A stretch of DNA of 64,000 nucleotides from positions 3,825,182 through 3,889,181 of the forward strand of contig JAJHZJ010000808.1 of assembly GCA_023548195.1 (NCBI GenBank). The letters run 5' to 3'. The notes under the pieces were generated by a model, which worked only from the letters and a program-made list of their open reading frames with translations, was not told the origin of the DNA and made no database searches. Positions within the stretch are counted from its first letter, which is position 1. Each line of letters opens with the position of its first letter. Source of the stretch: Bettongia penicillata ogilbyi. Lineage: Eukaryota > Chordata > Mammalia > Diprotodontia > Potoroidae. This document shows positions 12,574 to 23,891 of the stretch, piece after piece. A program made the translations under genes and the position numbers.

Positions 12574-12579
12574 AATAAA
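12574..12579 (+). terminator. Probable distal poly(A) signal of N4BP2
   Basis: A canonical AATAAA followed by a T/GT-rich stretch (gtatgatagtcttttgttgg). It sits at the end of the repeat-free run, with a MIR piece starting about 75 bp later. Confidence 0.55.
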
Positions 12580-12654
12580 GTACTTTAAACACAAACATGT
12601 ATGATAGTCTTTTGTTGGCAGACTACCTTCTTAAGTAATTCAGAGTCCTGTCAT

Positions 12655-12735
12655 TAGGTATTTATTAAGCACCTGCTTTGTGCCAGGCATTCTGCTATGC
12701 ACCATGGGTATACAAGTGAAAAAAGGAAACAGTTT
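12655..12735 (+). mobile_element. MIR-type SINE fragment
   Basis: It contains ttattaagcacctgctttgt and gccaggcattctgctatgc, the MIR/THER-like core seen again near 20300. Confidence 0.6.
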
Positions 12736-12768
12736 GCAAGGATCTTAGAGTAATTCAGGTGATAATGT

Positions 12769-12770
<2 letters not shown>

Positions 12771-12806
<36 letters not shown>
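12771..12806. repeat. (GT)18 microsatellite
   Basis: A perfect dinucleotide run of 36 bp. Confidence 0.98.
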
Positions 12807-12807
<1 letters not shown>

Positions 12808-13969
12808 TGGCCTAAATATAAAGTAAATACATGTAAATATATATCAGGAGTTAAAAATAAAGTAATTCAACAATTGGAGAGATCAAAAGATTTTCAGAAG
12901 GTTTTGATTTTCATTGTAAATTCTAATGTAAATGTAATGTAAAATTTCATTGTAAATCATTGTAATGATTTTCAAAATTTATTTATTTAACTTTTTACAT
13001 TCATTTTCACAAAATTTTGGGTTCCAAATTTTCTCCCCATTTATCCCTTCCCCCCACCCCAATACACCGAGCAGTCTAATTTTCCCTATCACCAATCTGC
13101 CCTCTCTTCTATCCTCCCTCCCTTCTCTTGTCCCCATCTTCTCTTTTGTCCTGTAGGGCCAGATGACTTTCTATTCCCCATTAACTGTATTTCTTATTTC
13201 CTAGTAGCAAGAACAATACTAAACAGTAGTTCCTAAAACTTTGAGTTCCAACTTCTCCCCATCCTTCCCTCCCCACCCATTCCCTTTGGGAAGGCAGGCA
13301 ATTCAATATAGGCCATATCTGTGTAGGTTTGCAAATGACTTCCCTAATAGTCGTGTTGTGTAAGACTAACTGGATTACCATCCCTCCTAACCTGCCCCTC
13401 ATTGTTTCTCTTCTGTCTTTTGATCTTTTCCCTCTCCAAGAGTGTTGACTTCAAATTGCTGCCTCCTCCCATTGTCCTCCCTTCCATAATCTCCCCCACT
13501 CTGCTTATCCCTTTCTCCCCCACTTTCCTGTATTGTAAAATAGGTTTTCATACCAAAATGAGTGTGCATTTTACTCCTTCCTTTAGTCGAATATGGTGAG
13601 GGCAAACTTCATGTTTTTTTTCTCAGCTCTCCTCTTTTTCCTTCCACTAAAAAGTCTCCTGCTTGCCTCTTGAATGAGATATAATTTACCCCATTCCATT
13701 TCACCCTCTCTCCTCCTACTACATTTCTCTCTCACCGTTTACCTTAATTTCTTTTAAGATATGGTCCCATCCTCTTCAATTCACTCTGTGCTCTCTGTCT
13801 CTGTATGTGCGTGCATGTGTGTATGTGTGTGTGTGGTCCCACCAACTACCCAAATACTGAAAAGTTTTAAGAGTTACAAATATTGTCTTTCCATGTAAAA
13901 ATGTAAACAATTCACCTTTGGTAAGTCCCTTATGACTTCTCTTTGCTGTTTACTTTTTCATGCTTCTTC

Positions 13970-15052
13970 TCATTCTGGTGTTTGAAAGTCAAATTTTCTT
14001 TTCAGCTCTGGTCTTTTTATCAAGAATGCTTGAAAGTCCTCTGTTTCACTGAAAGACCGTATTTTCCCCTGAAGTATTATACTCAGTTTTGCTGGGTAGG
14101 TGATTCTTTAGTCCTAGTTCCTTTGACTTCTGGAATATCCTATTCCATGCCCTTCAGTCCCTTAATGTAGAAGCTGCTAGATCTTGAGTTATCCTGATTG
14201 TATTTCCATAATACTGGAATTGTTTCTTTCTAGCTGCTTGCAATATTCTCTCCTTGACCTGGGAATTCTGGAATTTGGCCACAGTGTTCCTAGGAGTTTC
14301 TCTTTTTGGATCTCTTTCAGGTGGTGATCGAGGGATTCCTTCAATACTTATTTTGCCCTCTGGTTGTAGAATCTCAGGGCAGTTTTCCTTGATAATTTCA
14401 TGAAAGATGATGTCTGGACTCTTTTTTTGATCATGGCTTTCAGGTAGTCCCATAATTTTTAACTTGTCTCTCCTGGATCTATTTTCCAGGTCAGTTGTTT
14501 TTCCCATGAGATATTTCACATTCTCTTCCATTTTTTTATTCTTTTGGTTTTGTTTTGTGATTTCTTGGTTTCTCATAGTCATTAGACTCCATCTGTTCCA
14601 TTCTAATTTTGAGAGAACTATTTTCTTCAGTGAGCTTTTGAACCTCTTTTTCCATTTGGCTAATTCTGCTTTTGAAAGCATTCTTCTCCTCATTGGCTTT
14701 TTGAACCTCTTTTGCCAATTGAGTTAGCCTATTTTTTTTTCTTCAGCATTTTTTTGGGTCTCCTTTAGCAGGGTATTGACCTGTTTTTCATGCTTTTCTT
14801 GCATCTCTGTCATTTCTCTTCCCAGTTTTTCCTCCACCTGTCTAACTTGCTTTTCAAAATCCTTTTTGAGCTCTTCCATGGCCTGAACCCATTGGATATC
14901 TATTTCGGATGTTTGGGATACAGAGGCCTTGACTTCTGTGTCTTTCCCTGATGGTAAGCATTGTTCCTTCTCATTCAAAATGAAAGGAGGAAACATCTGT
15001 TCACCTCTTAAGCCTTCTATGATCTTATTTTTCTTCCCTTTTCTGGGCGTTT
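13970..15052 (-). pseudogene. HAL1 ORF1 (L1 ORF1p-like), broken
   Basis: The encoded protein is of the L1 ORF1p type: a basic N-terminus, a heptad-rich coiled coil (EKEVQKLTEENSSLKIRMEQ), an RRM-like core with LKIMGLPESHDQKK, and a C-terminal RNA-binding domain. Such proteins trimerise and coat the element RNA. Here the start codon has changed from ATG to ACG (15052-15050), and about 14 bp are missing near 14733 relative to the other copies. Further frame breaks separate the open pieces 14996-14724 and 14693-14154. The copy is not translatable as a whole. Confidence 0.85.
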
Positions 15053-15676
15053 TCCCAGCCAGTTACTTGACTTCTGAGATTCCTCTGCACCCCCACCTAG
15101 ATCTTCCCAGCTAGTGCTTGGGGTCTGAGATTCAAATGCTGCTCCCCAGCCTCAGGGCTTTCAGCGGCAGGTGGGGCTGCTATTCAGGGTAAGATTAAGT
15201 TCTGGTTCTCAGGTGGGGGCATGGCCACCTCCCAGGCTCAGTTCCCTCAGGGGGTTTATGCGGAAACCTTCAGTAATGGACCCGGGCTCCTGTCTGTTCC
15301 GGGAGCCCCTGGCTACCCCTGCCTCTGCCGCTGCCTCCCAAGGGGGCCTGAGTTACGGAGACACCCCGCTCCCCTCTCAGCCAGCCTAGAAGTCTCTCTC
15401 ACTGACCTGTAGCACCTGGGTTGGAGGGACCTTCATGGCTGCTGGAGATTCTATCCCTGAAGCTGCTTGGATCTGCTCCTCTTGGGGCTGCGGGGCCAGG
15501 GCAGGGGCTCCGCTCTGTGTCCGGTGCACGATGGACCTTTGGGGTCGGTTTTTCAGGGCTCTCTGGAACGGAAATCTCCACTGCGTTGCTGCGCGGCTTC
15601 CAATGCTCTGGATTTTGTGGGGAGTTCTTTTTACAGGAAATTTGTGGGCTGTGCATTCGGAGTCTTTTCTACTCTG

Positions 15677-15683
15677 CCATCTT
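15677..15683 (-). promoter_or_regulatory. YY1-like motif at the HAL1 5' end
   Basis: AAGATGG on the minus strand, within 15 bp of the element start. The same motif sits at the 5' start of the elements at 30053, 38346 and 42324. Function is inferred by analogy with the YY1 site of primate L1. Confidence 0.4.
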
Positions 15684-15693
15684 GGCTCCTCCC

Positions 15694-16119
15694 CTCAATT
15701 GCCTCTTAAAGGAAGAGCTGTACTCTGTGAGGTGAAGGTGGTACCTAAGCTGGGTATATAGGGTTCAGTGAATTTTGGGCATAGCTCCTAATTCCTTTCA
15801 AGAATGACTGAACCAACTCACAGCTCCACCTACACTTCTAGTATAAATTCAGGTTCAATACTGGAGACCTCAATGATTATGCTCTATTTTGACTCCTGAA
15901 TTACCCTTACGCAAAGCATATCTCTATCCATTTGAGAACTTGTGAATTTAGCTTACCTACATTCTGTCAGAGCAATAATGAATACACATTTTGAACATTA
16001 ATATTGGTAACAAACAAAGGCAGAAGTCCAATGAGTAAACTCTTACTAGGGAAGAGATAGTGATGTGAAAAACCAATACATCAATAAAACAAGCAAAATC
16101 CTCAGCAGCAATTCTTTTT
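15694..16119. other. No gene recognised
   Basis: Unique-looking sequence with a short L1-like piece near 15780-15840 (gggcatagctcctaattcct, then ctcacagctccacctac). No coding evidence. Confidence 0.5.
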
Positions 16120-17760
16120 TTAATTTGTTTTTTCTCAATTACATCTAAAAACAATTTTTAATATTTGTTTTTAAAATCTTGAGTTCCATATCCTCTTTTT
16201 CCCTGTTACCCCTATCCCCTCCTTGAGAAGGCACGCAATTTGCTATAGATTATACATGCACGGTCTTGAAAATCAATCTGTGCTCAGACTTCATCAGTTC
16301 TTTCTCTGGAGGTGGATAGCATTTTTTATAAGAAGTTCCTTCAGAACCATCTTGGATCATTATATTGCTGAGAATAGCTAAGTCATTCATAGTTGATTAT
16401 CATACAATTTTGCTTTCTGTGTACAGTGTTCTCCTGATTCTGCCCACTTAATTTTGCATCAGTTTATATGTCTTCCCAAGCTTTTCTGAAAGCGTCTCTT
16501 CACCATTTATTATAGTATAAGCAGTATTCCATCACAGTCATATACACAACTTGTTTAACCGTTCTCCAATTGATAAGCATCCCCTCAATTCTTTGCCATC
16601 ACAAAAAGCTTTTTAAATAAATAGTTTTTGTACGTATAGATTTTTTTCCCTTTTCTTCAATCTCTTTGGGATACAGACCTATAGTGGTATTACTGGATCA
16701 AAGGGTACCCACAGTTTTTTAACCCTTTGAGCTATCCAGAATGGTTGAGTCAGTTCATCACTCCACCAATAATGCATTAATGTCCCAAATTTTCCCCGCA
16801 TTCCCTCCAACATTTGTCATTCTCCTTTTCTGTCATATAAACCAAATTGATTTGTGTGAGGTGATAGCTCAGGGTTGTTTTAATTTACCTTTCTCTAGTT
16901 GATAGTAATAAGAGCATATTTTTCCCCATATGATTATAGATAGCTTGGATTTCTTCCTTTGAAAACTGCCTGTTCATATCCTTTGACTATTGATTGGAGG
17001 ATGATTCATCTTATAAATTTGCCATACTTTTCTCTATATTTGAAAAGTGAAGTCTTTATCAGAGAAACTTACTATGATATTCCCACACCCACCCTGTACC
17101 CCCCAGTTTCTGCTTTCTTTCTAATCTTGGCTGAATTGATTTTGCTTAATTTAGTGTAATCAAAATTATCCATTTTACATCCTATATTGCCCTCCATCTC
17201 TTGTTTGGTCATAAATTCTTCCCTTTTCCACAGATCTGACAGGTAAACTATTCCATGCTCCCCTAATTTGCTTATGGTATGACCCTTTATTCTAAATTGT
17301 ACCTATTTTGACTTTTTCTTGGTATACTGTGTGAGATAATTGGTTTATACCTAGTTTCTGCCAGACTGCTTTTCGCTTTTCCCAGCCATTTTTGTCAGAT
17401 AGTGAGCTCTTGTCCCAGAAGCTAAGGTCTTTGAGTGTATCAGACTATATATTTTTATATCAGATTAATATGGTCATTTGCTGCTGTGTACTGTGCACCC
17501 AATTTATTCTACTGATCCATCACTGTTTCTTAGTACCAAGTTGTTTTGATGATGACTGTGTTGTAATACAGTTTGAAATCTGTTACTTCTGGAACACCAC
17601 ATTTTTTTTTCATCAATTCCCTTGATATTTTTGACCATTTGATCTTCCAGATAATTTTTGTTATTATTCTTTCTAACTCTATAGAATACTGGCAGCAATT
17701 CTTCTCCTATCCCAATCACCCCATTTAATTGAGAATCAGATCTATTAGGGTCACAATTTA
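16120..17760 (-). mobile_element. L1 3' half
   Basis: Antisense L1 from the 3' UTR (about 16120) into ORF2. Landmarks on the plus strand are tgcatcagtttatatgtctt, agcagtattccatcac, ctggatcaaagggtaccc, aactgcctgttcatatcctt, gatctgacaggtaaactatt and gatccatcactgtttctta. Stops and frameshifts are frequent, so ORF2 is dead. Confidence 0.85.
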
Positions 17761-18539
17761 TTACCTTTTATGCAATTGTCAGGATAGTTTTCTGACCAGC
17801 ATAGGTATCTCCAGGCATTCCTCAGAAATAAATAGCAGGTATGATCAGGTAACTCACATATTCTTAAAAAGTAGCCAAGTCAGTTATTTCCAATTTAACA
17901 TTTACATGTAAAATATTACAGTTCAGGATGGAAATGTAAAGATCATAATCATCCATATATCAGTGCAGACCTTAGGGACAATAAAACTCAATTTTTTCTC
18001 ATATCTGGGTTAAGCAGAAATAGACTATAGAAAAATTTATCAAGATAACCACCTGAATACTGAATTCTCTTTCCTTTCTGTGTTTTCATGAGTTCTCCTA
18101 CTTGTCTGACCACTTATTTTCGGTCTCCTTTTCTGGTTCTTCAAACATATCATGCCCACTCAGTGTAGGTGCCCCCAAGGCTCTGTTCAGGGCCTTCTTT
18201 TCTCTTTTCTGACTTGGGGGTCCAATCAGCTCCCAAATGAATTCACTTATCATCTCTGCAGGTAATTCCAGCCCTAGTCTCTTCCAGTATTCTAGTCCAG
18301 CATCAACAACTGCCTTTTGTGCATTTCCAGCCAGATGTCCTGGATTCAGCAAACTCAACCTGTCCAAAACAGACCTCATTATCTTTTGCCCCAAACCCTC
18401 TACTTTTTTCAGCTTTATTATTACTCTTTAGAGAACAGTTGTCCTCCCACTCACCCAGGTCTGCAATTTTTGAACATGTTGCCCCACTATTCTTTATTAC
18501 TTCCAGTATCAAATTTCAAGAACTTGGTCATTTAAAGCT
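17761..18539. other. Unrecognised stretch with a 98-codon open frame
   Basis: No repeat family was recognised. The minus strand has an open frame at 18394-18098 with a mixed, protein-like composition (segments VVDAGLEYWKRLGLELPAEM and FIWELIGPPSQKREKKALNR). I do not recognise a family and see no splice or promoter context. It may be a decayed retroelement or processed-gene fragment. Confidence 0.35.
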
Positions 18540-18735
18540 CTTCCCAGCTTCCTTTCTTCCTAACCTTTCAATTTCCTCCACATTCCACTGCCTTCTTTAT
18601 ATTCTACAGTCTTTTCTATACAGGCGTACTTGCTGTCCCTCAAATGCTACCCTCCATTTCCTGTCTCCAGGCCTTTGAACTGGCTATTTCTCTTTTCTGG
18701 GATATTCTTCCTCTCAACCTACAACCCCAGTCGTC
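18540..18735 (+). mobile_element. L2 fragment (5' of a SINE insertion)
   Basis: L2-like 3' region with ttgctgtccctcaaatgcta, aggcctttgaactggctatt and tgggatattcttcctctc. It appears to continue at 18961 after a SINE insertion. Confidence 0.55.
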
Positions 18736-18906
18736 TCATCCTGGGTCATCTCCAGTCATCCCGATGAATATCTGGTCACTGGATTCAGATGGCTGTGGAG
18801 AAGTGAGGCTGGTGACCTGCACAGCCCTCCCTCACTCAAAACAAGACCAGTGCAAGTCATGTTGTAATTTCTCTGATGGCGTGGTCTTCTTTGGCAACAA
18901 AGGATG

Positions 18907-18908
<2 letters not shown>
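18736..18908 (+). mobile_element. AC-tailed SINE
   Basis: A plus-strand SINE with the order gggtcatctccagtcatcc, ctggtcactggattcagatg, gcacagccctccctcactca, tcttctttggcaacaaagga. It ends in gaacacac and runs straight into a (CA)n tract. The same element lies in reverse at 36200-36432. The short dinucleotide tail in place of poly(A) suggests RTE/BovB-type mobilisation. Confidence 0.65.

Positions 18909-18959
<51 letters not shown>
18909..18959. repeat. (CA)25 microsatellite, expanded SINE tail
   Basis: A perfect CA run directly continuing the 3' end of the SINE at 18736-18908. Confidence 0.97.
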
Positions 18960-18960
<1 letters not shown>

Positions 18961-18962
<2 letters not shown>

Positions 18963-19205
18963 TTAGAATCTCTGGCTTCCTTTATAACAGCTTAAGCGCT
19001 ACTTACTTCCTCCAGGAGGCTTTTTCTAATCTTCTGCCAGTTTTATTCTCTCGAAGATTTCCTTCTATTAATTCTATGTTTATCTTGCACATTCTTTTGG
19101 ATGTCCTTATAGAATGTAAGGATGGGGGAGGACAGAGGCTTTGTAGCGCAGTGCCTGAACACGATAGGCACTTCATGAATGCTTATTTTCATCCTATTTG
19201 GTTGG
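18961..19205 (+). mobile_element. L2 3' end (continuation)
   Basis: It resumes the L2 sequence with cttcctccaggaggcttttt, atgtccttatagaatgtaag and cagtgcctgaacacgatag. The last blocks match the L2 3' terminus. Confidence 0.6.
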
Positions 19206-19299
19206 TAAGGGTATTTTATTTTACTTTAAATAAAGAGGTTCCCCCCCCTTTATTTTTTGGCCACCAAGACTGTCAGATGACACTTTTTTTTTTCCTGAA

Positions 19300-19465
19300 A
19301 TAGCAGTAGTAGAAGCTGGCATTCACATAATTGAGTCACAGCTCTGACATCAAGTCACCCTATGACTTTAAACAAAGTGCTTTGCCTTTTGGGCCTTCCT
19401 TTTCTTGTCTTTAAGATCTTTTTAGGCTCTGCATCTTCCAGTTCTAGATTTTGTTGTTCAGAGTT
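19300..19465 (+). mobile_element. MIR-type SINE
   Basis: MIR order on the plus strand: gctggcattcacataattga, accctatgactttaaac, gggccttccttttcttgt, then ggctctgcatcttccagtt. Confidence 0.5.
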
Positions 19466-19509
19466 GTGATTTCATTGGTCAGGTCAGCAGTTTATAGTAT
19501 TTAAATATT

Positions 19510-19665
19510 GCCCAGAGCAATGGTGTCAAACTCAAATAGAAAACCACAAATTAATATCATCTACATTTTATTGTATTTTTATTTATTTTGTTAAATACTC
19601 CCCAATTACATTTTAATTTGGTTGGGGCAGCTTGTAGGAGTATTGGAGGCCTCTGTCCTGGGGTA
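19510..19665. mobile_element. hAT-type MITE fragment
   Basis: It starts with caatggtgtcaaactcaaat, has the cattttattgtatttttatt and caattacattttaatttggt blocks, then ggggcagcttgtaggag. This resembles hAT non-autonomous elements whose ends read gtgtcaaactc. The second terminal repeat is lost. Confidence 0.45.
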
Positions 19666-20290
19666 TTGAGAAGCCAGGATATGTCAGAGGCAAGACATGA
19701 AGGCAGGTTTTCCTGATTCTGACGCTATCTGCTATACCAGACTCTGTGACACCCTTTATTAATAGTTCTAAAAAAAAGCTTTCTTTAGGAGGTTGAAGAC
19801 AGGGTTAAAGTTGGATGTACCTGAAATGAACCTTATTCATTTTAGGTATGTCAAATAATTTATTGACCTAAAAGGACCATTTAAAAAAAAATAGGAGAGT
19901 GGGTGGGATCTTCTGAATTATCTGAAAATTGAGTTTGTTTTGCTCTATCATTAATGGTAGACGAGTATATTGACTTTGTTAAGGAACTCTACTGCACTTT
20001 TTCTACCACTAGAGGTCAGAAATTAACCCCCAATAATATTTCATCTCCTGCTCAACCATCATCAGGTGGTAACCCCTGGCAGCTTCTAATTCTATGCAGT
20101 TCGTCCATGCTAGTTAAGTGCATTTGAGGACCTGAGCAGAGCAAACCTTAAGATAATTTTCCAGATTTTTTTTATACCACTTCCTGCCACTCCAGCCTCT
20201 GATATCAGAATTGCTTTAGTTCCCTCATTATGGATATATAAACGCTTCCAAATATTTAATTTAAATGAATACCCTAGGTGATTTATTTAG
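19666..20290. other. Mostly unique sequence
   Basis: A degenerate antisense SINE piece may lie near 19670-19750 (ggcaggttttcctgattctg). Nothing else was recognised. Confidence 0.4.
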
Positions 20291-20299
20291 AAATAATGG

Positions 20300-20400
20300 T
20301 CAAATTCAAGTGAACAAGCATTTATTAAGTGCCTACTGTGTGCTAGACACTGCGCTAAGCATTTGTTGTAACAGTAATAATGATGATAACACGTCTTGGG
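20300..20400 (+). mobile_element. MIR-type SINE fragment
   Basis: It contains catttattaagtgcctactg and gctagacactgcgctaagc, the classic MIR-like core. Confidence 0.65.
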
Positions 20401-20944
20401 CATCATTTCTACTTCCTTCCTAACTGGAAAGTGACCCTCCATGCTCCCCTGCCCTGCAAAAGAACTGAATATATTTTTTCAATTATATTTTAAGCAAAAA
20501 AGCTACAATCAGATAACTTTTCTTAAAAGCAAGAAAGCGGTAAATATTTATTAATCTATATAGTACCAAGAGGCAATGGAATTGCTTTTTCTATAGTAAA
20601 AATCTAGTATTTATATTACACAGTAAGTATATAATCTAAATAACTTAGCATAATGTAGTAGTTAAAATATAGTAAATAATCTTAATATAGTGAATACAGT
20701 AAATAATTGTCACTAAGAATTGTAGATATGCCACACACATTTAAATATTAGAGCTTAAATTTGAGATGATCTGTTACATAAATATTTCAGTCAAAGTGAC
20801 ATGATAGTGAGTGAACTTTCTGTGATGCTCCATGAAACTAAATAGTAAATCCTATGCATAAAGCTGGAAATAACAATAGTTCATTGTTCAACTTAAAATA
20901 TATTAAGTTCCTGACAAATGTGTTTGTCAAAAGAACATTTCTTT

Positions 20945-21085
20945 TTTTTTCCTTTTGAGGCAATTGGAGTTAAGTGACATCACCAGAGTCATACAACTAG
21001 TAAGTGTCTGAAGTTGGATTTGAACTCAGTTCCTCCTGACTCCAGGGTTAGTGCTTTATTCAACGCACTACCTAGCTGCTCCATT
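20945..21085 (-). mobile_element. CORE-SINE fragment
   Basis: Antisense SINE: gaggcaattggagttaagtg, gtcatacaactagtaagtg, ttggatttgaactcagttc, ctacctagctgctcc. Confidence 0.7.
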
Positions 21086-21628
21086 AAAAAAAAAGCACAT
21101 TTTGATACATTTTTCTTTAAAAATGGCATGCATATATACTGGTTGGAAGTATTTGAATGATTGAGATTGCTAATGTATGCTTACAGTTCAGATCATTTTA
21201 ATAAAGTATTTGATTGAATGAGTTTACTTTTCCACTGGACATAACAAAGCAGAATTAACCCAAAAGATGGGAAGGAGTGAAAACTGAATTCTAATGCTCC
21301 AAAGTTCTAGGATGACTTTATTTCTCTCATCATATCAGAAGAGGCTTATTCTGATGGAACTGTTTGTCTAATGAAACACAGTCACTGGTTAAAGAGTCTT
21401 TAGATCAGGGCAAATCTATATATAGAAATGTTATCCTTCTTGTTCTTAGCAACGTTTTTGACACTTTAAAAATTAATTAATACATATAATCCATGACGTT
21501 TCTCTGTAAATAACTACAGAAAACAAATCAAATAAGTGAGATCCCTATACATTGACTTCCTATAATAGCAAGAAAATTGATGTTTGGCTTTACAGACTTA
21601 AAATCTGGAACATTAAACATAGATTCTG
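21086..21628. other. No gene recognised
   Basis: AT-rich unique sequence between a SINE and the HAL1 insertion site. No coding or repeat signal was seen. Confidence 0.5.
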
Positions 21629-21639
21629 GAATAAACTAA
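21629..21639. repeat. Target-site duplication, left (HAL1 copy 2)
   Basis: GAATAAACTAA, repeated exactly at 23881-23891. A run of T follows, which is the minus-strand poly(A) tail. Confidence 0.85.
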
Positions 21640-23880
21640 TTTTTTTTTGTATTTAAATTTATTTATTTAAGTTTTCAACATTCATTTCCACAAAATTTGG
21701 GGTTCCAAATTTTCTCCCCATTTGTCCCCTCCCCCCACCCCAAAACGCTGAGCATTCTAATTGCCCCTATCACTAATCTGCCCTCCCTTCTAACATCCCT
21801 CCCTTCCCTTATCCCCATCTTCTCTTTTGTCCCTGTAGGGCAAGATAAATTTCTATACCCCATTACCTGTATTTCTTATTTCCCAGTTGTATGCAAGAAC
21901 AATACTTAACAGTTGTTCCTAAAACTTTGAGTTCCAACTTCTCTTCATTCCTTCCTCCACACCCATTCCCTTTGGGAAGGCATGCAATTCAATTTAGGCC
22001 ATATCTCTGTAGTTTTGCAAATGACTTTGATAATAGTCGCGTTGTGTTGTATATTTCCCTCCATCCTATCCTGCCCCCCATTTCTTCTATTCTCTCTTTT
22101 GACCTTGTCCCTCCTCAAGAGTGTTGACTTCTAATTGCTCCCTCCTCCCACTGCCCTCCCTTCCATCATCACCCCCACCCTGCTTATCTCCTTCTCCCCT
22201 ACGTTCCTGTATTGTAAAATAGGTTTTTGTACCAAAATGAGTATGCGTTTTATTCCTTCCCTTAGTCAAATGTGATGAGAGTAAGTTTCATGATTTTTCT
22301 CTCACCTCCCCCCTTTTTCCCTCCACTGAAAAGTCTTTTATTCACCTCTTTTATGAGCAATAATTTGCCCCATTCCATTTCTTCCTTTCTCCTCCCAATA
22401 TATTTCTCTCTCATCCCTTGATTTCATTTTTTAAAGATATGATCCCATCCTATTCAATTCACCCTGTGCTGTGCTGTGTGTGTGTGTGTAATCCCACCAA
22501 CAACCCAGATACTGAAAAAAGTTTCAGGAGTTATAAATATTGTCTTTCCATGTAGGAATGTAAACAGTTCAACTTTAATAAGTCCCTTATAATTTCTCTT
22601 TGCTGTTTACTTTTTCATGCTTCTCTTGATTGTTGTGTTTGAAAGTCAGATTTTCTTTTCAGCTCTGGTCTTTTCATCAAGAATGCTTGAAAGTCCTCTA
22701 TTTCATTGAAAGACCATTTTTTCTGCTGAAGCATTATACTCAGTTTTGCTGGGTAGGTGATTCTTGATTTTAGTCCTAGTTCCTTTGACTTCTGGAATAT
22801 CATATTCCATGCCCTTCATTCCCTTAATGTAGAAACTGCTAGATCTTGTGTTATCCTGATTATATTTCCACAATACTTGAATTGTTTCTTTTTGGCTGCT
22901 TGCAATATTTTCTCCTTGACCTGGGAACTCTGGAATTTGGCCACAATGTTCTCTGGAGTTTCTTTTTTTTGAATCTCTTTCAGGAGGTGATTGGTGGATT
23001 CTTTCAATATTTATTTTGCCACCTGGTTTTAGAATATCAGGGCAGTTTTCCTTGATAATTTCATGAAAGATGATGTCTAGGCTCCTTTTTTGATCATGGC
23101 TTTCAGGTAGTCCCATAATTTTTAAATTGTCTCTCCTGGATCTATTTTCCAGGTCAGTTGTTTTTCCAATGAGATATTTCACATTCTCTTCCATTTTTTC
23201 ATTCTTTTGGTTTTGTTTTATGATTTCTTGGTTTCTCATAAAGTCATTAACCTCCATCTGTTCCATTCTAATTTTTAAAGAACTATTTTCTTCAGTGAGC
23301 TTTTGAACTTTCTTTTCCATTTGGCTAATTCTGCTTTTTAAAGTATTCTTCTCCTCACTGGCTTTTTGAACCTCTTTTGCCAATTTAGTTAGCCTATTTT
23401 TCAAGGTGTTACTTTCTTCAGCATTTTTTTGGGTCTCCTTTAGCAAGGTATTGATCTGCTTTTCATACTTTTCTTACATCTCTCTCATTTCTCTTCCCAA
23501 TTTTTCCTCTACCTCTCTTGCCTGATTTTCAAAATCCTTTTTGAGCTCTTCCATGGCATGAGACCATTGACTATTTATTTTGTATGTTTGGGATACAGAA
23601 GCCTTGACTTTTATGTCTTTCCTTGTGGTAAGCATTGTTCTTCCTCAATCGAAAGGATGGGAGAAGATATCTGTTCACCAAGAAAGTAACCTTCTATAGT
23701 CTTATGTTTTTTTTTACTTTTTTGGGCATTTTCCCAACTAGTTACTTGACTTTTGGGTCCTACACTCTAGGAATCTATAAGATCTCAGTTCCTCTAAGGT
23801 GGCACAATCAAGTGTATACACTGGTCTGGGAGCATGAAGAGATTTTTGTGCCCAGAATCTTAGCAGTTTCCTCTCAACCA
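21640..23880 (-). mobile_element. HAL1 element with a different 5' UTR (copy 2)
   Basis: The element is bracketed by an exact 11-bp target-site duplication. The tail is at the left, the 3' UTR reaches to about 22615, and ORF1 occupies 23729-22615. Upstream of ORF1 only about 25 bp match the other copies. The remaining 120 bp (23760-23880; plus-strand blocks aaggtggcacaatcaagtg and gcccagaatcttagcagttt) are unrelated to the GC-rich 5' UTR of copies 1, 3 and 6. It is therefore a subfamily with another promoter region, possibly 5'-truncated. There is no ORF2. Confidence 0.85.
22615..23729 (-). pseudogene. HAL1 ORF1 (L1 ORF1p-like), broken
   Basis: The ATG is at 23729-23727 (gggaaaATGCCC on the minus strand). 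The coiled coil, the RRM-like core (LKIMGLPESHDQKRSLDIIF) and the C-terminal domain are present. Damage includes a CAA-to-TAA stop near 23476, in the conserved REMQEK motif, and later frame changes around 22960-22800. The usual stop codon is mutated, so the last frame reads nine codons further to 22615. Confidence 0.85.
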
Positions 23881-23891
23881 GAATAAACTAA
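23881..23891. repeat. Target-site duplication, right (HAL1 copy 2)
   Basis: GAATAAACTAA, identical to 21629-21639. Confidence 0.85.

Larger units (their letters stand above)
9149..12600 (+). other. N4BP2: N4BP2 3' UTR (long form)
   Basis: About 3.4 kb of AT-rich sequence without any SINE, L1 or HAL1 that I can recognise lies between the stop and an AATAAA at 12574-12579. A MIR piece, a GT repeat and a HAL1 begin directly after it. Internal AATAAA hexamers at 9449 and 9869 could give shorter forms. The UTR extent is inferred from the repeat-free run and the signals; no transcript data are available here. Confidence 0.6.
12968..15693 (-). mobile_element. HAL1 element, near full length (copy 1)
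   Basis: Read on the minus strand: 5' end near 15693 (gaggagccaagatggcagag), a GC-rich 5' UTR, a broken ORF1 (15052-13970), then directly the 3' UTR and tail at about 12968. No ORF2 sequence lies between ORF1 and the 3' UTR, which defines half-L1 elements. The 5' UTR has one copy of the 72-bp unit that is doubled in the copies at 30053 and 42324. I found no target-site duplication. Confidence 0.85.

Noticed and set aside
18756..18959. Frame encoding a Cys-Val run
   Set aside because: It is a translation of the CA microsatellite.
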